Under the pieces are notes generated by a model. The model was given only the letters and a program-made list of their open reading frames with translations. It ran no database searches and had not been told where the DNA came from. Shown piece by piece: positions 61,595 through 64,000 of a stretch of DNA of 64,000 nt (positions within the stretch are counted from its first letter, which is position 1; each line of letters opens with the position of its first letter). Source of the DNA: Curtobacterium sp. MCJR17_055. Its GTDB lineage: Bacteria; Actinomycetota; Actinomycetes; Actinomycetales; Microbacteriaceae. The translations under genes were made by a program, and so were the position numbers. Where the stretch lies: contig NZ_QKLF01000002.1 in assembly GCF_003224335.1 (NCBI RefSeq), positions 620,001 through 684,000 on the forward strand. The letters are read 5' to 3'.

Positions 61595-62716
61595 ATGGGC
61601 GTCGACGCTGCGGGCGGGTCCGGCTCGCGGCCGACCCTCGGGACGATCGCCCGCCGGGCCTCGGTCTCGCTCGCCACCGTGTCGAAGGTCCTGAACGGCC
61701 GCCCCGGTGTCTCCGGTCCGACCCGGGAGCGCGTCGAACACCTGCTCGCCGCCTCCGGCTACGCCCAGCGGGACCGTCCGCCCGAGCCCGGGTCCCTCGT
61801 CGAGCTCGTCGTCGAGGACCTGGCCAGCGAGTGGTCGATCGAGATCGTCCGCGGTGTCGCGCAGGTCGCCCGGGAGCACGGCTACGCGCTGTCCCTCTCC
61901 GCGCTCGGCCCCGACCACGCCGTCGGCGAGGATTGGATCACCGGCGTGCTGCACCGCCGCCCGGTGGCGGTCGTCCTGCAGTTCTCCGCCCTCACCGCGG
62001 GCCGACGCGACCAGCTCCGCGCGCGGGGCATCCCGTTCACGGTCGTCGACCCCGTCGGCGACCCGCCCGCCGACGTCCCCGTGGTCGGCGCGACGAACAC
62101 CGCCGGGGGAGCGGCCGCGACGCAGCACCTGCTCGACCTCGGGCACCGCAGGATCGCCGCGATCGCCGGGCCCCTCGACATGCGCTGCGCCGCGGACCGG
62201 TTGGCCGGTCACCGCGCGGCGCTCGCCGCGGCCGGACGGGAGGCCCGGACCACCTCCGCCGGGACGGCTGCGGTCGACGACGGGGCGGCCGGGCACGTCG
62301 TCGTCGCCGACTTCAGCCGCGCGGACGGCGAGCGCGCAGCCCGTGTGCTCCTCGCGACGGCGCCCCGACCGACCGCGATCGTGACGGGCAACGACCTGCA
62401 GGCCCTCGGCGTGCTCGACGCCGCTCGGGCGTCCGGCCTGCGGGTGCCCGAGGACCTGTCGGTCGTCGGGTTCGACGACGTGGCACCGGCACGGTGGGCA
62501 CGTCCGGCGTTGACGACGATCCGGCAGCCACTGCAGGAGATGGCCCAGCGGGCGACACGGATGGCGCTCCGCCAGCACGCGGGGGGCGCGACCGAGCCGG
62601 TGGGGGACCTCGACGACGGGCCGGTCCGGGTCGAACTCGCGACGGCGCTCGTGGTGCGCGACTCCACGGCCGCACCCGGTCCCGGGACCCGGGACGCGCC
62701 TCCCGTCCGACGCTGA
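61595..62716 (+). CDS. LacI family transcriptional regulator
   Basis: 373 residues. The N-terminal HTH is LGTIARRASVSLATVSKVLN followed by the hinge TRERVEHLLAASGY. The periplasmic-binding-like sugar domain shows LVELVVEDLASEWSIEIVRG, GHRRIAAIAGPLDMRCAADR and DLSVVGFDDVAPARWARPAL. It probably senses xylose or a related pentose and controls xylAB, as inferred from position. GATACT (61583-61588) is six bases before the ATG, so the message is likely leaderless. Two copies of the 10-mer repeat lie inside the gene. Confidence 0.88.
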   Translation: MGVDAAGGSGSRPTLGTIARRASVSLATVSKVLNGRPGVSGPTRERVEHLLAASGYAQRDRPPEPGSLVELVVEDLASEWSIEIVRGVAQVAREHGYALSLSALGPDHAVGEDWITGVLHRRPVAVVLQFSALTAGRRDQLRARGIPFTVVDPVGDPPADVPVVGATNTAGGAAATQHLLDLGHRRIAAIAGPLDMRCAADRLAGHRAALAAAGREARTTSAGTAAVDDGAAGHVVVADFSRADGERAARVLLATAPRPTAIVTGNDLQALGVLDAARASGLRVPEDLSVVGFDDVAPARWARPALTTIRQPLQEMAQRATRMALRQHAGGATEPVGDLDDGPVRVELATALVVRDSTAAPGPGTRDAPPVRR

Positions 62717-62783
62717 CGGCCGGCGCGGGCCGCGCAGGTGGGGTGACCGGTCGACGCGGCACCGCGGGAGCCGCGTCCGGTGC

Positions 62784-62945
62784 TCACAGGTCCGGCAGCC
62801 GGCGGCCCTGAGCGGTGTCGTTCCAGGTCGTCCGACCGCGTGCGTCCGTCCACGCGTGCAGTCCGCCGTGGCCCTGCGGGAGCCCACAGCGCCACCGGTC
62901 GAACACGCTCGGGCAGCGGTCCTCGGTCGGGATCGGGTCGGCCAT
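62784..62945 (-). CDS. 53-residue Cys/His-rich small protein
   Basis: MADPIPTEDRCPSVFDRWRC opens a 53-residue frame from an ATG at 62945 to a TGA at 62784-62786. GGAGG stands six bases before the ATG. Cys11, Cys20, His26 and His30 are spaced like a small zinc-binding module (C-x8-C-x5-H-x3-H). The GLPQGHGGLH segment is a motif often found in small actinobacterial and phage proteins. Codon use is normal. The function is unknown. Confidence 0.6.
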   Translation of the reverse strand: MADPIPTEDRCPSVFDRWRCGLPQGHGGLHAWTDARGRTTWNDTAQGRRLPDL

Positions 62946-63083
62946 CGATGTCCTCCAGTCGTCCGGGTCCGTCGCCCGGCTCTCTCCTCATGACGTGTTC
63001 GGAGGGCGTTCCGTCACGGATGGCGTCCGACCCGGTCCGGAGGTCCGTCGAGAGCGACCGCCCTGCTCGGTAGGGTCGGGCGC

Positions 63084-63932
63084 ATGAGCATGGACCACGT
63101 CGACGTCGACTGGGAGCACGCCCGCGACACGAACCGCGCGAACTGGGACGACCGGGTGCCGATCCACGAGGGCGCCTACGCGCGCGACGCCTTCGCCGAC
63201 CCGGCCCACCGGTCGGTCGTCGTCCGCGAGGACCTGCCGGCGCTCACGCCCTGGCTCCCCGGCCGGTCCCTCGACGGCCTGGACGTCTGCCACCTGCAGT
63301 GCCACATCGGCACCGACACCGTCTCGCTCGCGCGGGAGGGAGCGCGCGTGACCGGCGTCGACTTCTCGCACCCGGCGCTCGTGTCGGCGGCGGTGCTGGC
63401 CGAGCGGTCCGGGGTCGACGTCACGTGGGTCGAGTCCGACGTCCTCGACGCCCGCGCCGCGGTGACCGGTGACTTCGACGTCGTCTACACGAGCATCGGC
63501 ACGATCTGCTGGCTGGCCGACCTGGACCGGTGGGCCGCCCAGGTGGCTGCACTCCTGCGACCCGGCGGGGTGTTCTTCATCCGCGACGGCCACCCGGCGC
63601 TGTACGCCCTGGACGAGGACGCCGACGAGCTCGTCACCCGCCACCGGTACTTCCCGGACGGGACCGCCCAGCAGTGGGAGGACGCGACCACCTACGCCGG
63701 CGACGGGACCGTGTCGCAGCCCCGCACGTACGAGTGGCCGCACCCGCTGTCCGAGATCGTGAACGCCCTGCTCGGCGCAGGACTCCGGCTCCGTCGACTC
63801 GACGAGGGCCGGACCCTGCCGTGGCGTTTCAGCTCCCGCATGGAGGAGACCGGCGACGGATCGTGGACGTGGCCGGAGCAGGACCGCGACCGCATCCCGA
63901 CCACCTACACGATCGTCGCCACCCGCGACTGA
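63084..63932 (+). CDS. Class I SAM-dependent methyltransferase
   Basis: 282 residues. The Rossmann-like SAM site is VCHLQCHIGTDTVSLAREGA (motif I variant), VTGVDFSHPALVSAAVLA follows for motif II, and DFDVVYTSIGTICWL and LRPGGVFFIRDGHP for motifs III-IV. The substrate is unknown; no neighbouring biosynthetic gene is seen. TAGGGT at 63071-63076 is seven bases before the ATG. Confidence 0.86.
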   Translation: MSMDHVDVDWEHARDTNRANWDDRVPIHEGAYARDAFADPAHRSVVVREDLPALTPWLPGRSLDGLDVCHLQCHIGTDTVSLAREGARVTGVDFSHPALVSAAVLAERSGVDVTWVESDVLDARAAVTGDFDVVYTSIGTICWLADLDRWAAQVAALLRPGGVFFIRDGHPALYALDEDADELVTRHRYFPDGTAQQWEDATTYAGDGTVSQPRTYEWPHPLSEIVNALLGAGLRLRRLDEGRTLPWRFSSRMEETGDGSWTWPEQDRDRIPTTYTIVATRD

Positions 63933-63966
63933 CCCGGCGACGGGGAGCGGTGCAGGCCGCGGTGCC

Positions 63967-64000
63967 TCACCCGCGGAGCGCCGTGACCGGCGTGCCCCGC
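63967..64000 (-). CDS. Possible C-terminal end of a minus-strand gene
   Basis: A minus-strand frame entering at the window edge reads RGTPVTALRG and ends at a TGA (63967-63969). The codons are plausible but too few residues are visible for any identification. Confidence 0.25.
   Translation of the reverse strand, partial: RGTPVTALRG

Overview
The window is high-GC (roughly 70% or more), with strong G/C at third codon positions, short intergenic gaps, many 4-base ATGA/GTGA gene overlaps and frequent GTG starts. Together with an Rpf-type cell-wall protein, two LCP ligases, an Mrp antiporter operon and a xylA/xylB pair, this points to an actinobacterium, most likely Microbacteriaceae and Curtobacterium-like. 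No rRNA, tRNA, CRISPR array, insertion sequence or prophage was recognised, so this looks like ordinary chromosome with accessory patches.

Layout: 1-10.3 kb is a divergent catabolic cluster: CutC-family barrel protein, M81 metallopeptidase and ROK repressor on the minus strand, facing a peptide/nickel-type ABC importer and a ROK kinase on the plus strand. 10.4-18 kb holds a PAP2 phosphatase, a DUF1801 protein, an aldo/keto reductase, a Fic protein behind a repeat-rich promoter, an MFS transporter, a decaying patch with two frameshifted genes and a duplicated MFS gene end, and a GH26 lipoprotein. 18-24.5 kb is a complete Mrp (Mnh) Na+/H+ antiporter operon. 24.7-37.9 kb carries DedA, SMP-30, RlmC, an Rpf-LysM protein with a structured leader, two LCP proteins, a YdcF protein, regulators, an SDR and small hypotheticals. 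38-49.5 kb has a ThrE exporter broken by one stop codon, OsmC, two zinc alcohol dehydrogenases, gamma-glutamyltransferase, a secreted lectin-M23 endopeptidase, an AlkD-like protein, CtaG, an epimerase and a trypsin-like protease.

The most unusual region is 49.5-55.0 kb. Two converging gene sets each pair a SipW-type signal peptidase with TasA/CalY-like secreted proteins, and each is fronted by a divergent MarR regulator. One peptidase is fused to its own signal-like segment and secreted domain. The set looks like a regulated surface-fibre or matrix system. The rest, 55-64 kb, has a pentapeptide-repeat/DUF6314 pair, a thioredoxin-reductase-like enzyme divergent from an XRE-cupin regulator, xylA-xylB with nearby LacI and TetR regulators, a 53-residue Cys/His protein and a methyltransferase.

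Two patterns run through the whole window. A 10-mer, GACGGGAGGC, occurs at least 13 times, often as an inverted pair in a gene-end hairpin. At least a dozen genes have a -10-like hexamer 6-7 bases before the start codon and no clear ribosome binding site, which suggests leaderless transcripts.
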